This document shows positions 53,291 to 62,527 of a stretch of 64,000 nucleotides of DNA, in pieces (position 1 is the first letter of the stretch; the number at the start of each line of letters is the position of its first letter). A model generated the notes under the pieces. The model saw nothing but the letters and a program-made list of their open reading frames with translations. It did no database searches and was not told where the DNA came from. The stretch spans positions 806,001-870,000 of the forward strand of contig NZ_CP069370.1 in the NCBI RefSeq assembly GCF_019623905.1. The letters are read 5' to 3'. The translations under genes were made by a program, and so were the position numbers. Source of the DNA: Neotabrizicola shimadae. Lineage in GTDB: Bacteria; Pseudomonadota; Alphaproteobacteria; Rhodobacterales; Rhodobacteraceae.

Positions 53291-53365
53291 TGGCTGGGGC
53301 GCTAGGATTCGAACCTAGGTATGGCGGTACCAAAAACCGCTGCCTTACCGCTTGGCGACGCCCCA
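53291..53365 (-). tRNA. tRNA-Gln (TTG)
   Basis: On the minus strand: acceptor TGGGGCG/CGCCCCA, D arm GCC..GGC, anticodon stem GCGGT/ACCGC with loop TTTTGGT giving anticodon TTG, T-arm CTAGG-TTCGAAT-CCTAG, discriminator G and encoded CCA (53291-53293 complement). 75 nt. Confidence 0.96.
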
Positions 53366-53486
53366 ACTGCGCGGCCTTCTAGCGAAGCCTCCCGACGGGT
53401 GCAAGGGGGTCCGGTGGAAAACCCGAACGGAAGCTTGGCCTTTCATTGGCCTTGTCGCGGCCCGGTCCGGCGCGCTAGGGGAGGTC

Positions 53487-54665
53487 ATGGAAAGCTGCGA
53501 TGTCATGGTCCTCGGGGCAGGTGCGGCCGGTCTCATGGCCGGGATCGAGGCGGCGCGGCGCGGACGGCGCGTCATCGTTGCCGACCATGCCGCAAAGCCC
53601 GCCGAGAAGATTCGCATCTCGGGCGGGGGCCGGTGCAACTTCACTAACCTTGCCACAACGCCCGACCGGTTCATCTCGGCCAACCCGCGCTTCGCCATCT
53701 CGGCGCTCAGCCGCTTCACGCCCCGCGATTTCCTGCGCCGGATCGAAGGTGCGGGCATCGCCTGGACGGAAAAGGCGGCTGGCCAGCTTTTCTGCGAGGG
53801 TTCCGCCACCCAGGTCGTGAGCCTCTTGACCGATGACCTGGCCCGCGCCGGCGGCGCATTGTGGCTTGGTTGCAGCCTGGGCGCCGTGCGGCGCGAGGGC
53901 GCGGGCTTCACCGTGGAAACGGCACGTGGCCCGGCAAGGGCCGAGGCGGTGGTCGTGGCAACCGGAGGAAAGTCGATCCCGAAGATGGGCGCAACCGGCA
54001 TGGGCTACCGCATCGCCGAAAGTTTCAGCCTGCCTGTGACAGAAACCCGCCCCGGCCTCGTGCCCATGACAATGGCCGAACAGGACCTCGCCCCAATCAG
54101 CGACCTCGCGGGCGTGGCAGTATCCGGCACCGCCCGCGCCGGGCGCACGCGGTTTGACGAGGCCATCCTCTTCACCCACCGCGGTCTCTCCGGCCCCGCC
54201 ATCCTGCAGCTGTCCAGCTACTGGCGGGAGGGCGAGCCGGTGGAACTGGACCTCTGCCCGCAAGCCGACCTTGATGCCCTGGTCGCCCATGGTCGCGCGG
54301 AAGGCGGCCGAATGGCACTGCGCACGCTTCTTGCGCGCATCGTGCCCGAGCGCCTCGCCCGCCAGGTCGAAGCCGAACTGCGGCTCGACAAGCCTGTGGC
54401 AGGGCTGTCGAGGGCCGACATGGCTCGGCTGGCGGATCGTCTCCACCGCTGGCGCATCCGCCCTGTGGGGACCGAAGGTTACCGCACTGCCGAGGTTACG
54501 GTGGGCGGCGTGGACACAAAGGCGCTCGACAGCCGGACGATGGAGGCGAAGGGCGTGCCCGGCCTCTACTTTGTGGGCGAAGTGGTTGATGTCACCGGCT
54601 GGCTTGGCGGTTACAACTTCCAATGGGCCTGGTCTTCGGGCTGGGCGGCGGGGCAGGTGGCCTGA
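53487..54665 (+). CDS. BaiN/RdsA (HI0933)-family flavoprotein
   Basis: 392 residues from ATG 53487, with GGGGAGG upstream. FAD Rossmann DVMVLGAGAAGLMAGIEAARRG, then the family marker KIRISGGGRCNFTNL, AVVVATGGKSIPKMGATGMGYRIAE, and C-terminal GLYFVGEVVDVTGWLGGYNFQWAWSSGWAAG. NAD(P)/FAD-dependent oxidoreductase; E. coli RdsA (YhiN) acts in rRNA dihydrouridine formation. It is followed 64 bp later by the NhaA gene. Confidence 0.92.
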   Translation: MESCDVMVLGAGAAGLMAGIEAARRGRRVIVADHAAKPAEKIRISGGGRCNFTNLATTPDRFISANPRFAISALSRFTPRDFLRRIEGAGIAWTEKAAGQLFCEGSATQVVSLLTDDLARAGGALWLGCSLGAVRREGAGFTVETARGPARAEAVVVATGGKSIPKMGATGMGYRIAESFSLPVTETRPGLVPMTMAEQDLAPISDLAGVAVSGTARAGRTRFDEAILFTHRGLSGPAILQLSSYWREGEPVELDLCPQADLDALVAHGRAEGGRMALRTLLARIVPERLARQVEAELRLDKPVAGLSRADMARLADRLHRWRIRPVGTEGYRTAEVTVGGVDTKALDSRTMEAKGVPGLYFVGEVVDVTGWLGGYNFQWAWSSGWAAGQVA

Positions 54666-54729
54666 ACCCGCCCCCTGTCGCCTCTGCGCGACTTGGCCTA
54701 ATGCTGGCCCTCCACAGCCCGAGGTCCCG

Positions 54730-55917
54730 ATGTACCGCGTCTCGCCCTTCGTCCGCCACTTCGCCCGCGCGCTCCTTTCCGGCGCGCTGGTGGCCACGCT
54801 CTGGGTCAACCTCTCTCCCGAGACCTACTACGACGCCATCGAGTTTCGCCTGACCGACCTGCCCGGCCTGATCCTGCCCCGCCCGATGGCCCTGACCCCG
54901 TTGGCCCTGGTGACCGAGGGGCTGATGGCCCTCTTCCTCGCTTTCATCGGAAAGGAGCTGTGGGAGGCGCTGACGCTGCCTCATGGCGCGCTGGCCGGCC
55001 GGCGGGCGGCCCTGCCCGCCCTCGCCATTGCAGGCGGCCTTGCGGGCTCGGTTGTCGCATGGCTTCTGGCAGCCGCCCTCCTGCCCGAGGTGCCGGCAGG
55101 CGCCTGGGCCATTCCGATCGGCTCTGACGTGGTGCTGGCCTATGCCCTTGGCCGCCTCGTCTTCGGCCCCGGCCATCCCGCGCTGCACGTCCTCCTGGCC
55201 GTTACCATCGGGCTCGAGATGGCGGGACTGCTTGCCATGGGCCTCAGCCGGCCGCCCGAGGTGTTCCGCCCGCTCTGGCTGATCCTGCCCCTTGCCGCGC
55301 CGCTGGCCGCCCGCGCCTTTGTGTACCGCGACCGGCAGCGCAGCGAGGTGGCGCGCGCTCATGTCCTGCAGCTCTGGCCCTGGGCGGTGGCTGGTCTTCT
55401 GTCCTGGATCGGCGTGCTCGCCGCAGGATTGCCCGGTGCGCTTGGCCTCCTGCCGGTGATCCCCGCCATGCCCCATGCGCGGCGCAACTTCGGCCTCTTC
55501 GCAGAAGCCGAGGGCTTCCTGCACGACCCCCTCAACCGTCTGGCTCAGCTCTTGGTCCGCCCTGTGGCCGTCACGCTTTTTCTCTTCGGCCTGACCTGCG
55601 GCGGTGTCGTTCTGTCGGCTGCGGGCACGCCCACGCTGGCCATCCTCGCCGCCATCTGGGCCGGCAAGCCACTTGGCCTTCTGGCGGCGGTCTGGGCCGG
55701 CGCCCGGTTCGCGCACCTGCCCATGCCGCCCGGCCTGCGCCCCGGCGACTGGCCAGTGCTTGCGGCGCTTGCGGCGCTCTCCTTCACCGTACCGCTTCTG
55801 GCCATCGGAGAGCTCATGCCCGGCGGCCTGCCGGACGCGGCGGCGCGCCTCGGCCTTGCCATCGGTCTCTTCGCCGCGGCCGCCGCCCTGCCTTTGCGGC
55901 GCGCCACGGCGCCGTGA
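54730..55917 (+). CDS. nhaA: divergent NhaA-type Na+/H+ antiporter
   Basis: 395 residues, about ten to twelve helices, typical NhaA length. IPIGSDVVLAYALG retains the Asp equivalent to E. coli D133, and IWAGKPLGLLAAVWAG retains K300. The essential Asp163-Asp164 pair aligns to Glu-Met in AVTIGLEMAGLL. Transport stoichiometry or even activity may differ from classical NhaA. Start at ATG 54730. Confidence 0.85.
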   Translation: MYRVSPFVRHFARALLSGALVATLWVNLSPETYYDAIEFRLTDLPGLILPRPMALTPLALVTEGLMALFLAFIGKELWEALTLPHGALAGRRAALPALAIAGGLAGSVVAWLLAAALLPEVPAGAWAIPIGSDVVLAYALGRLVFGPGHPALHVLLAVTIGLEMAGLLAMGLSRPPEVFRPLWLILPLAAPLAARAFVYRDRQRSEVARAHVLQLWPWAVAGLLSWIGVLAAGLPGALGLLPVIPAMPHARRNFGLFAEAEGFLHDPLNRLAQLLVRPVAVTLFLFGLTCGGVVLSAAGTPTLAILAAIWAGKPLGLLAAVWAGARFAHLPMPPGLRPGDWPVLAALAALSFTVPLLAIGELMPGGLPDAAARLGLAIGLFAAAAALPLRRATAP

Positions 55918-56094
55918 TCGGCCGGGCATGGACAGTCGGGGCGAGTTCCAGACATAATGTCGCCCGAAAGGCCTGTCATTGAAGGCAGGCTCGCACAGAG
56001 GCGCGGGTATTCGGTTGCGAACCGGTCATTAACCCCTTGCTGAGACAAGGGGAGGGGCCGGAAAGAACCGGGCATCGGGCAGGGCCAGGACGGA

Positions 56095-56754
56095 ATGATC
56101 GAATTCCAGCAAGTGTCGAAGTCATTCTGGACGGGCAAGACCCGAAAGGTGATCCTCGACCAGGCCTCGTTCCGGGTTGAACTCGGGCGTTCCCTCGGCA
56201 TCCTTGCCCCCAACGGCACCGGCAAGACCACCATCATCAACATGATGGCCGGGCTGGAAAAGCCCGACGAAGGCAAGGTCCTGCGCACCAGCCGGGTCTC
56301 CTTTCCGCTCGGCTTCATGGGCGGCGTCATCAACAAGCATTCGGGAACGGAAAACGCGCGCTACATCGCGCGTCTCTACGGGCTGGATGCCGACTATGTC
56401 GAAAGCTTCAGCCGCTGGCTCTGCGGCATCGGCGAGTACTTCGACATGCCGGTCGGCACTTACTCGGCGGGGATGCGGTCGCGCTTTTCCTTTTCGCTGA
56501 TGCTGGCGCTGGAATTCGACATCTACCTGATCGACGAAGGCATGCCCGCCACCACCGATGTGGAGTTCAACCGCAAGGCCGGTGGCATCCTGCGCGAAAG
56601 ACTGCGCAAATCGACCGTGGTGATCGTCTCGCACCAGCCGCGCACGGTGGAAAAGTTCTGTCACCAGGCCGCCGTCCTGCGCAACGGCCAACTCTACATG
56701 TTCGACACTCTGGAAGAGGCGAAGCAGCTTTATGACTACGAAGCTCAAGGTTAG
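56095..56754 (+). CDS. kpsT: capsule polysaccharide ABC exporter ATP-binding protein (KpsT-like)
   Basis: 219 residues, short as in KpsT/CtrD. Walker A LAPNGTGKTTIINMMAG, KpsT-like GFMGGVINKHSGTENARYIARLYG, signature YSAGMRSRFSFSLM and Walker B IYLIDEGMPATTD. It powers export of a capsule polysaccharide. kpsE overlaps by 23 bp and kdsA follows. The permease KpsM is not in the window. Confidence 0.92.
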   Translation: MIEFQQVSKSFWTGKTRKVILDQASFRVELGRSLGILAPNGTGKTTIINMMAGLEKPDEGKVLRTSRVSFPLGFMGGVINKHSGTENARYIARLYGLDADYVESFSRWLCGIGEYFDMPVGTYSAGMRSRFSFSLMLALEFDIYLIDEGMPATTDVEFNRKAGGILRERLRKSTVVIVSHQPRTVEKFCHQAAVLRNGQLYMFDTLEEAKQLYDYEAQG

Positions 56755-58411
56755 GCGGTTCCGGACGCGGCGTCCCGATCCGGTTTCCGCCCCGGCCGCG
56801 CCGAATGTTCCCCACCGGGCCGAAGTCGTATCGGTCGCCGGGCGTGCGCCCGGAGGCACGGCCGCGCGCCTTGCCGCGTCGATGGCGCCGTCCGGTGCAG
56901 ACCTGCCCTTTGCGGCCGAAGATGACGGGCTACCGGATGTGCCGCCCAACGTGCCTTCCGACAACGCTGCGGCAGAGATCGACGCCATCCGTCGCGAGGG
57001 GCTGACCGGCCGCCAGTTGCGCATGGCGCGACGTCTGGCCCAGGCGCACAACCTGCCCGCCACCTCCGATTTCGACGCTGTTCGCCTTCTGCGCAAGGCC
57101 GGGGTCGACCCGTTCCAGCGCACCCCGCTTCTGGAGCTGGTCAACACCGATGGCGCACAGCAGCCATCGCGCGCGCTTGCGGTGACTGACGGCGGGGGCG
57201 CGCAACGCTTGCCGGCGACGATTTCGCCGATCCAGCTCCCCTCGACAGAGGTCCGCGCAGAGGAAAGCCATGCCGCGGACATCCTGCGTATTCAGCGCGA
57301 CATCGTGCGCCGCCGCCGCCGCCGCCTTGGTAGCCTCGCGCTGCGGCTGTTCTTCTTTGTCACTCTGCCCACGCTGGTGGTGGCCTGGTACTATTTCTTT
57401 GTCGCCACGCCGCTTTACGGCACGCACAGCGAATTCGTCATTCAGCAGGCCGAACCCGTGGCTCCCGGCTTGGGCAGCCTGCTCGCGGGAACCCAGTTCG
57501 CCACCGCGCAGGACAGCATGTCGGTGCAGGGCTACCTGCAATCGCGAGACGCCATGACGCGGCTCAACGCCGACAAGGGCTTCACCGGGGCGTTCGAGGG
57601 CGACAAGATCGACTTCCTCCAGCGCCTGCCCGCCAACGCCTCGGCGGACGAGGCGTACAGTCTCTATCAGCGCAACGTGCAGATCGCCTACGACCCGACG
57701 GAAGGCATCATCAAGATGGAGGTGATCGCCCCCACGCCTGCGGAATCCGAAGCATTCTCGCGCGCGCTCATCGGCTATGCCGAGGAGCAGGTGGATGCGA
57801 TGACCAAGCGCCTGCGCGAAGACCAGATGCAGGGCGCCCGCGAATCTCTTGCCGATGCCGAACAGAAGATGCTTGAGGCACAGCAGCGCGTCGTGGACCT
57901 GCAACAGAAGACCAAGGTCCTGTCCTCCGAGGTCGAGGTGCAACTGCTTTCGGCTCAGATCACCGAGCTTTCGACCCTGCTCGCGCAGGAAAAGCTGTCG
58001 CTCGCCCAGATGGAATCCAACGCCAATCCCAACGTCGCCCGGATGGAGCCGGTCAAGCGCCGGATCGCCACGTTGGAACAGCAAATCCAGGACCTGCGCG
58101 ACCGCATGACACAATCGGGCGACCAGGGCCAATCCCTGGCCGAGGTTCAGGGTGAGCTTCTGGTTGCCCAGGCCGATGTGCAGACGCGCCAGCTTCTTCT
58201 GGCCCAGGCCGTCCAGGCGATGGAGGCCGCCCGGGTCGAGGCCAACCGCCAAGTGCGCTACCTTTCGCTCTCGGTCAGCCCGATCGCACCGGATACGCCC
58301 ACCTATCCGCGCGCCTGGCAGAACACGGCTGTTGCATTCCTGATCTTTGCTGGCATCTACCTCATGATCTCCATGACCGTCGCCATCCTGCGCGAACAGG
58401 TCACTGCCTGA
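56732..58411 (+). CDS. kpsE: capsule polysaccharide export inner-membrane protein (KpsE-like)
   Basis: 559 residues, long for KpsE because of a ~190-residue cytoplasmic N-terminus (with LTGRQLRMARRLAQAHNL). A first TM helix (LFFFVTLPTLVVAWYYFF, residue ~210), periplasmic domain (EFVIQQAEPVAPGLGSLLAG), long coiled coil (LADAEQKMLEAQQRVVDLQQ through the Gln/Glu-rich segment) and a C-terminal TM helix (AVAFLIFAGIYLMISMTVAIL). It links the ABC transporter to the outer-membrane exporter. Confidence 0.9.
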   Translation: MTTKLKVRRFRTRRPDPVSAPAAPNVPHRAEVVSVAGRAPGGTAARLAASMAPSGADLPFAAEDDGLPDVPPNVPSDNAAAEIDAIRREGLTGRQLRMARRLAQAHNLPATSDFDAVRLLRKAGVDPFQRTPLLELVNTDGAQQPSRALAVTDGGGAQRLPATISPIQLPSTEVRAEESHAADILRIQRDIVRRRRRRLGSLALRLFFFVTLPTLVVAWYYFFVATPLYGTHSEFVIQQAEPVAPGLGSLLAGTQFATAQDSMSVQGYLQSRDAMTRLNADKGFTGAFEGDKIDFLQRLPANASADEAYSLYQRNVQIAYDPTEGIIKMEVIAPTPAESEAFSRALIGYAEEQVDAMTKRLREDQMQGARESLADAEQKMLEAQQRVVDLQQKTKVLSSEVEVQLLSAQITELSTLLAQEKLSLAQMESNANPNVARMEPVKRRIATLEQQIQDLRDRMTQSGDQGQSLAEVQGELLVAQADVQTRQLLLAQAVQAMEAARVEANRQVRYLSLSVSPIAPDTPTYPRAWQNTAVAFLIFAGIYLMISMTVAILREQVTA

Positions 58412-58425
58412 GGACGAGCCGCGGA

Positions 58426-59262
58426 ATGAAAATGACCCATGTCTCAATCGGCGGCCTGACCGCCGGAAACGACCTGCCGCTTCTGGTGATCGCCGGGCCT
58501 TGCCAACTGGAAAGCCTGGACCATGCCCAGATGATCGCCGGCACCCTGGCCGAAGCCTGCGCCATGGCAGGGGCGCAATACGTGTTCAAGGCCAGCTACG
58601 ACAAGGCCAACCGTACCAGCCTCAAGGGCAAGCGTGGCCTCGGCATGGAAAAGGGCCTGCAGGTGCTGCAGGCGGTCAAGGCCATGGGCATGCCCGTGTT
58701 GACCGATTTCCACGAACCGGACCAGGCGGCCGAGGTCGCCTCCGTGGTGGACGTGCTGCAAATCCCTGCACTTCTCTGCCGCCAGACCGACCTTCTGCTC
58801 GCCGCCGGCCGCACCGGGGCCGTGGTGAACGTCAAGAAGGGCCAGTTCCTCGATCCCTATGGCATGGCCAATGTTGCCCAGAAGATCGCCTCCACCGGGA
58901 ACGAGCGTATCCTTCTTACGGAACGCGGTACCACCTTTGGCTACAACGGTCTGGTCGCCGACATGCGCAGCCTGCCGATCATGGCCCGCACCGGCTATCC
59001 CGTGGTGATGGACGCGACCCACGCCGTCGCCTTCCCCGGCGGCCTGGGTGACAGTTCGGGCGGCCAGCGCGAATTTGCGCCCGTCCTCGCCCGCGCCGCC
59101 GTGGCGATCGGCATCGCCGGGGTCTTCCTCGAAACCCACGAAGACCCCGACCGCGCCCCCTCGGACGGGCCGAACATGATCCACCTGGCCGACATGCCCC
59201 GGCTGATCGAAAGCCTGATGGCCTTCGACCGCCTCGCCAAGGCCGATCCGCTGCACATCTGA
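58426..59262 (+). CDS. kdsA: 3-deoxy-8-phosphooctulonate synthase
   Basis: 278 residues. LVIAGPCQLESLDHAQMIAGTLAE, FKASYDKANRTSLKGKRGLGMEKGL, DFHEPDQAAEVASVVDVLQIPALLCRQTDLL, and the NVKKGQFLDPYGM segment are diagnostic of KdsA. It condenses PEP and arabinose 5-phosphate to Kdo-8-P. In this place it could serve the Kdo linker of ABC-exported capsule as well as LPS. Its stop shares one base with the next gene's ATG. Confidence 0.96.
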   Translation: MKMTHVSIGGLTAGNDLPLLVIAGPCQLESLDHAQMIAGTLAEACAMAGAQYVFKASYDKANRTSLKGKRGLGMEKGLQVLQAVKAMGMPVLTDFHEPDQAAEVASVVDVLQIPALLCRQTDLLLAAGRTGAVVNVKKGQFLDPYGMANVAQKIASTGNERILLTERGTTFGYNGLVADMRSLPIMARTGYPVVMDATHAVAFPGGLGDSSGGQREFAPVLARAAVAIGIAGVFLETHEDPDRAPSDGPNMIHLADMPRLIESLMAFDRLAKADPLHI

Positions 59263-59864
59263 TGCCGGACCTGACAGCCGAGGCGCTGGCCGAAAACATC
59301 CGCGCCTGCCGTCTCTGCGCCCCACGCTTCGCCGCCACGGCCACCTCGCATGATCCCCGCCCGGTGGCCTGGTTCCGCCCTTCCGCGCGCCTTCTCATCG
59401 CCGGCCAGGCCCCCGGCGCCCGCGTCCACGCCTCGGGCCGCCCGTTCGACGATGCCAGCGGCGACCGCCTGCGCGACTGGCTGGGGATCGACCGCGCCAC
59501 CTTCTACGACCGGGACCGCATCGCCATCGTCCCCATGGCCTTCTGCTTCCCCGGCTACGATGCCAAGGGCGCCGACCTGCCGCCGCCGCCCCTCTGCGCC
59601 CGCACCTGGCGCGCAGAGGTTCTCGCCACGCTCCCCGCCATCTGCCTTACCCTGGCCATCGGCGGCGCCGCGCTCCGCTGGCACCTCGGTCCTGGCCCGG
59701 TCGAGGCGCAGGTGCGCGACTGGCGCCGCCACCTTGCCGAACGCCGCATCTTCCCCCTGCCGCACCCGTCGTGGCGCAACACCGGCTGGCTAAAGCGCAA
59801 CCCCTGGTTCGCCGAAGAGGTGCTCCCCACACTCCGCGTCGAGGTCGCCGCAGCGCTCTCCTGA
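59262..59864 (+). CDS. uracil-DNA glycosylase superfamily protein
   Basis: 200 residues. The N-terminal CRLC motif (IRACRLCAPRF) and the UDG-like core (LLIAGQAPGARVHASGRPFDDASGDRLRDWLG, IVPMAFCFPGYDAKGADLPPP, PLPHPSWRNTGWLKRNPWF) place it in the UDG fold of the YdiU-adjacent class. It may not be a true uracil glycosylase; some homologues have lost activity. Start ATG 59262 overlaps the kdsA stop by one base. Confidence 0.86.
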   Translation: MPDLTAEALAENIRACRLCAPRFAATATSHDPRPVAWFRPSARLLIAGQAPGARVHASGRPFDDASGDRLRDWLGIDRATFYDRDRIAIVPMAFCFPGYDAKGADLPPPPLCARTWRAEVLATLPAICLTLAIGGAALRWHLGPGPVEAQVRDWRRHLAERRIFPLPHPSWRNTGWLKRNPWFAEEVLPTLRVEVAAALS

Positions 59865-59917
59865 CCCCCAGTCATCCCACCCTTGCGCGAAAGACCCGCG
59901 CCCGCTAGGGGACCGCC

Positions 59918-60700
59918 ATGACCGAGCTCGACCGCGCCCTTGCCGCCATGCAGGCCGACCCCGCCGACGAGGCGCTGCGCCTGCGCTTCTACGCCCGCCT
60001 CGCCGACACCGAGCTGGTCCTCCTGCTGGAGCGAGAGGCCGAAGCGGGCGCTGTCATCCCCCGCATCTTCCCGCTGGAGGATGGCCCCGTCGCGCTCGCC
60101 TACGAGGGCGAGGAAAGGCTGGCCGAGATGGCTGGCGCCGAAGCTGCCTATGCCGCGCTGCCCGGCCGCATCATCGCTCAGGGCCTTGTGGGGCAGGGGG
60201 TGGGCCTTGGCCTCAACCTCGGTGCCGAGGCGCCCTCGCTGATCCTGCCGCCCGATGCGCTGGGCTGGCTGGTGAACCGCCTCGCGGTGGCCCCCGAAGC
60301 CGCCGCCGAACGGCCCCAGGCGTTCCTGCCCCCCACGCTGTCCGAAGCTGCGCTCTCCGAACTGGGCAACCGCCTCGCGCCCGCCGGAGCCGCCATTGGC
60401 GGAACGCTCGTGGTCCGCGCCCGCTATGCCTCCGGCCGCACGGCCCATCTCGTCGTCCTGCCTGCCGCCCCGCCCGAGGTCGAAGCCGCTCTTGCCCGCG
60501 CCGTGGCCGAGGCGGCCGCCTTCTGCGCGCCCGAGGGAGAGGCGCTGGACGCCGCCTTCCTGGCCCCTGACGATCCGCTGCGCGCCGCCATGGCCGCCGT
60601 CGCCGTGACCTTCGCTACAGCCCCGCCGCCAAAGCCAACGCCCGATCCCGCGCCAAAAGGCCCCGGCATGGACCCGTCCCGCCCGCCAAGGCTGGTGTGA
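59918..60700 (+). CDS. SseB family protein
   Basis: 260 residues. SseB-like N-terminal domain (LDRALAAMQADPADEALRLRFYARLADTELVLLLE, then VIPRIFPLEDGPVALAYEGEERLAEM) and a C-terminal ~100-residue Ala-rich part (TAHLVVLPAAPPEVEAALARA). Pro-rich tail. Role unknown in bacteria. It is followed 72 bp later by the FadJ-like gene. Confidence 0.85.
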   Translation: MTELDRALAAMQADPADEALRLRFYARLADTELVLLLEREAEAGAVIPRIFPLEDGPVALAYEGEERLAEMAGAEAAYAALPGRIIAQGLVGQGVGLGLNLGAEAPSLILPPDALGWLVNRLAVAPEAAAERPQAFLPPTLSEAALSELGNRLAPAGAAIGGTLVVRARYASGRTAHLVVLPAAPPEVEAALARAVAEAAAFCAPEGEALDAAFLAPDDPLRAAMAAVAVTFATAPPPKPTPDPAPKGPGMDPSRPPRLV

Positions 60701-60772
60701 AGACCCCATCCACCATTGCCAAGCGCCCCGGCCTTCCGCTTAATGCCCAGAAACGGGGAGAGAATACCTGAC

Positions 60773-62527
60773 ATGACCATGGCCGAGCGGGTTGTGCCGG
60801 ACGACTCGGTGATCGAGGCCGATGTCGGCCCCGTGCGCGCAATCCTGTCCGCAGTCGCGCCCGCCGCCCCGCTGGCGCGCGCTCTGCATCAGGCGGCGGC
60901 CGATCCCGAGGTGAAGGCCATCGCGCTTTTCCTGTCGGGCGAGGGCGACGAAACCGCCGCCGCCCCCGTGGTCGAGGCGCTGGCCCAATGCGGCAAGGCC
61001 ACGGTCGCCGGCCTTTCGGGCAATGTCGCGGGCCCCGTCCTTGCCCTCGCGCTCGCCTGCGACGAGATCCTCTGCGTCCCCTCCACCGCCATCGTCACGC
61101 CCGAGGTGCGGCAGGGCCTTGTCCCTATCTTCGGCACCACCCAGGCCTTGCCGCGCCGCGTGGGCGCCGCCGCGGCATTGCGGCTCCTGCTCACCGGCCA
61201 GCCGGTGAACGCAGGCGAAGCCATCGCGATCGGCCTGGTGGACCGCGTCATCGAGGGCGATCTGGCCGACGCCGCCATCGCCCGCGCCGCCGACCTGGCG
61301 CAGCACCAGGCGTCCCGGTCCGCTGCGCCTGGCCTGCGTGACCCCGTCGCCTTCCAGGCCGCTGTGACCGCCGCCCGCACGGCCCTTTCCAGCGAACCGC
61401 TCCCCGCTCCCGCTCGCATCGTGGATTGCGTCGAAGCCGCGCTCCTTCTTCCGCCCGATCAGGGGCTGGCCTTCGAAGCCGCCGCACGCGGCGATCTCGA
61501 TGAAACCGACGAAGCCGCGGGCCTTGCCCATGCCGCCCGGATCGACGGCGTCCTCCGCCGCGATGCGCCGGGCCTTGGCCATGCCGCCCCGCACGGCGTG
61601 GCGATCTGGGGCACGGGAGGGCAGTCCCGCGCGCTCGTCCGTCGCGCCCTGTCCTCCGGCCTTCGCGTTGCACTTTGCGCTGCCGATGCCGCCGTGCTGG
61701 AAGCCGAGCTTTCCGCCATCGCTCAGGCGCAAGAGGCCGAAGTGGCGCGCGGCTCCCTGACGCCAGAGATGCGCGATTCCGACTGGGCGCGCCTGACCCC
61801 CTGGCTCGACCCGGTGACCGAGGATGCTGTCCTCCTCTGCCCCGGTGCCGAGGAATGGGTGCCCCGCGCCCTGCGCCTTTCGGTCGCCGCCGTGGATGCC
61901 GGGGGCGCATCCGGCGGCCAACTCATCTCGCTCGGGTTTCCGCTGCCCGGCGAAGGCTCCATCGCTCCTGGCGCGCTGTGCGAGATGACCGTAACCGCCA
62001 GCCAGCAGCGGCACCGTGCCGCGGCCGGCGCGCTGGTCGCGCGGCTTGGCCTTGTTCCGGTGGAAACAGGGCAGGGCGGTCCGGTGGCGCTTCGCCTGCG
62101 CGCAGCACTGGCGGCCGCCATCGCGCAACTCGAATCCGAAGGTCATCCGCGCGCGGCCGTCGCGGCGACGCTGGCCGCGCGCGGCCTGATCGGCGGCCGA
62201 GCCGTGCCGCGCAGCCACAAGACCTCGCCGCAGGATCACGAGATCCTCACCCGCTGCGAAGCCGCCCTCGCCAATGCCGGGGCGCGGCTCGTGCAATCCG
62301 GCGCGGCGCGGTCTCCCGATGTCGTCGACGCCCTGGCCGTCGCGGCGCGTCTCTATCCGCGCTGGCTCGGCGGCCCCATGCTGCGCGCCGACCGCCGCGG
62401 ACTGGACCGTCTTCAGGCCGATCTGCAGAACTGGTCGGCACTCTCGCCGCAGGTCTGGTCGCCCGCCGCGCTGATTGACAGGCTGGTCTCCGAAGGCCGC
62501 CGCTTTGCCGATCTCACGACAGCATGA
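60773..62527 (+). CDS. degenerate FadB/FadJ-like multifunctional protein
   Basis: 584 residues from ATG 60773 (ATG 60779 also possible); FadJ is ~700. An N-terminal enoyl-CoA-hydratase-like fold (VAGLSGNVAGPVLALALACDEILCV, then PEVRQGLVPIFGTTQALPRRVG) is followed by a Rossmann HAD part (GVAIWGTGGQSRALVRRAL). The HFFNP motif with catalytic His is replaced by GFPLP. The C-terminus resembles FadB (YPRWLGGPMLRADRRGLDRL). Catalysis of the dehydrogenase step is unlikely. Confidence 0.82.
   Translation: MTMAERVVPDDSVIEADVGPVRAILSAVAPAAPLARALHQAAADPEVKAIALFLSGEGDETAAAPVVEALAQCGKATVAGLSGNVAGPVLALALACDEILCVPSTAIVTPEVRQGLVPIFGTTQALPRRVGAAAALRLLLTGQPVNAGEAIAIGLVDRVIEGDLADAAIARAADLAQHQASRSAAPGLRDPVAFQAAVTAARTALSSEPLPAPARIVDCVEAALLLPPDQGLAFEAAARGDLDETDEAAGLAHAARIDGVLRRDAPGLGHAAPHGVAIWGTGGQSRALVRRALSSGLRVALCAADAAVLEAELSAIAQAQEAEVARGSLTPEMRDSDWARLTPWLDPVTEDAVLLCPGAEEWVPRALRLSVAAVDAGGASGGQLISLGFPLPGEGSIAPGALCEMTVTASQQRHRAAAGALVARLGLVPVETGQGGPVALRLRAALAAAIAQLESEGHPRAAVAATLAARGLIGGRAVPRSHKTSPQDHEILTRCEAALANAGARLVQSGAARSPDVVDALAVAARLYPRWLGGPMLRADRRGLDRLQADLQNWSALSPQVWSPAALIDRLVSEGRRFADLTTA

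Noticed and set aside
53291-53365. tRNA-Gln as a possible integration site for a mobile island
   Set aside because: No integrase gene or repeated tRNA 3' end nearby; the flanking genes look like core genome.
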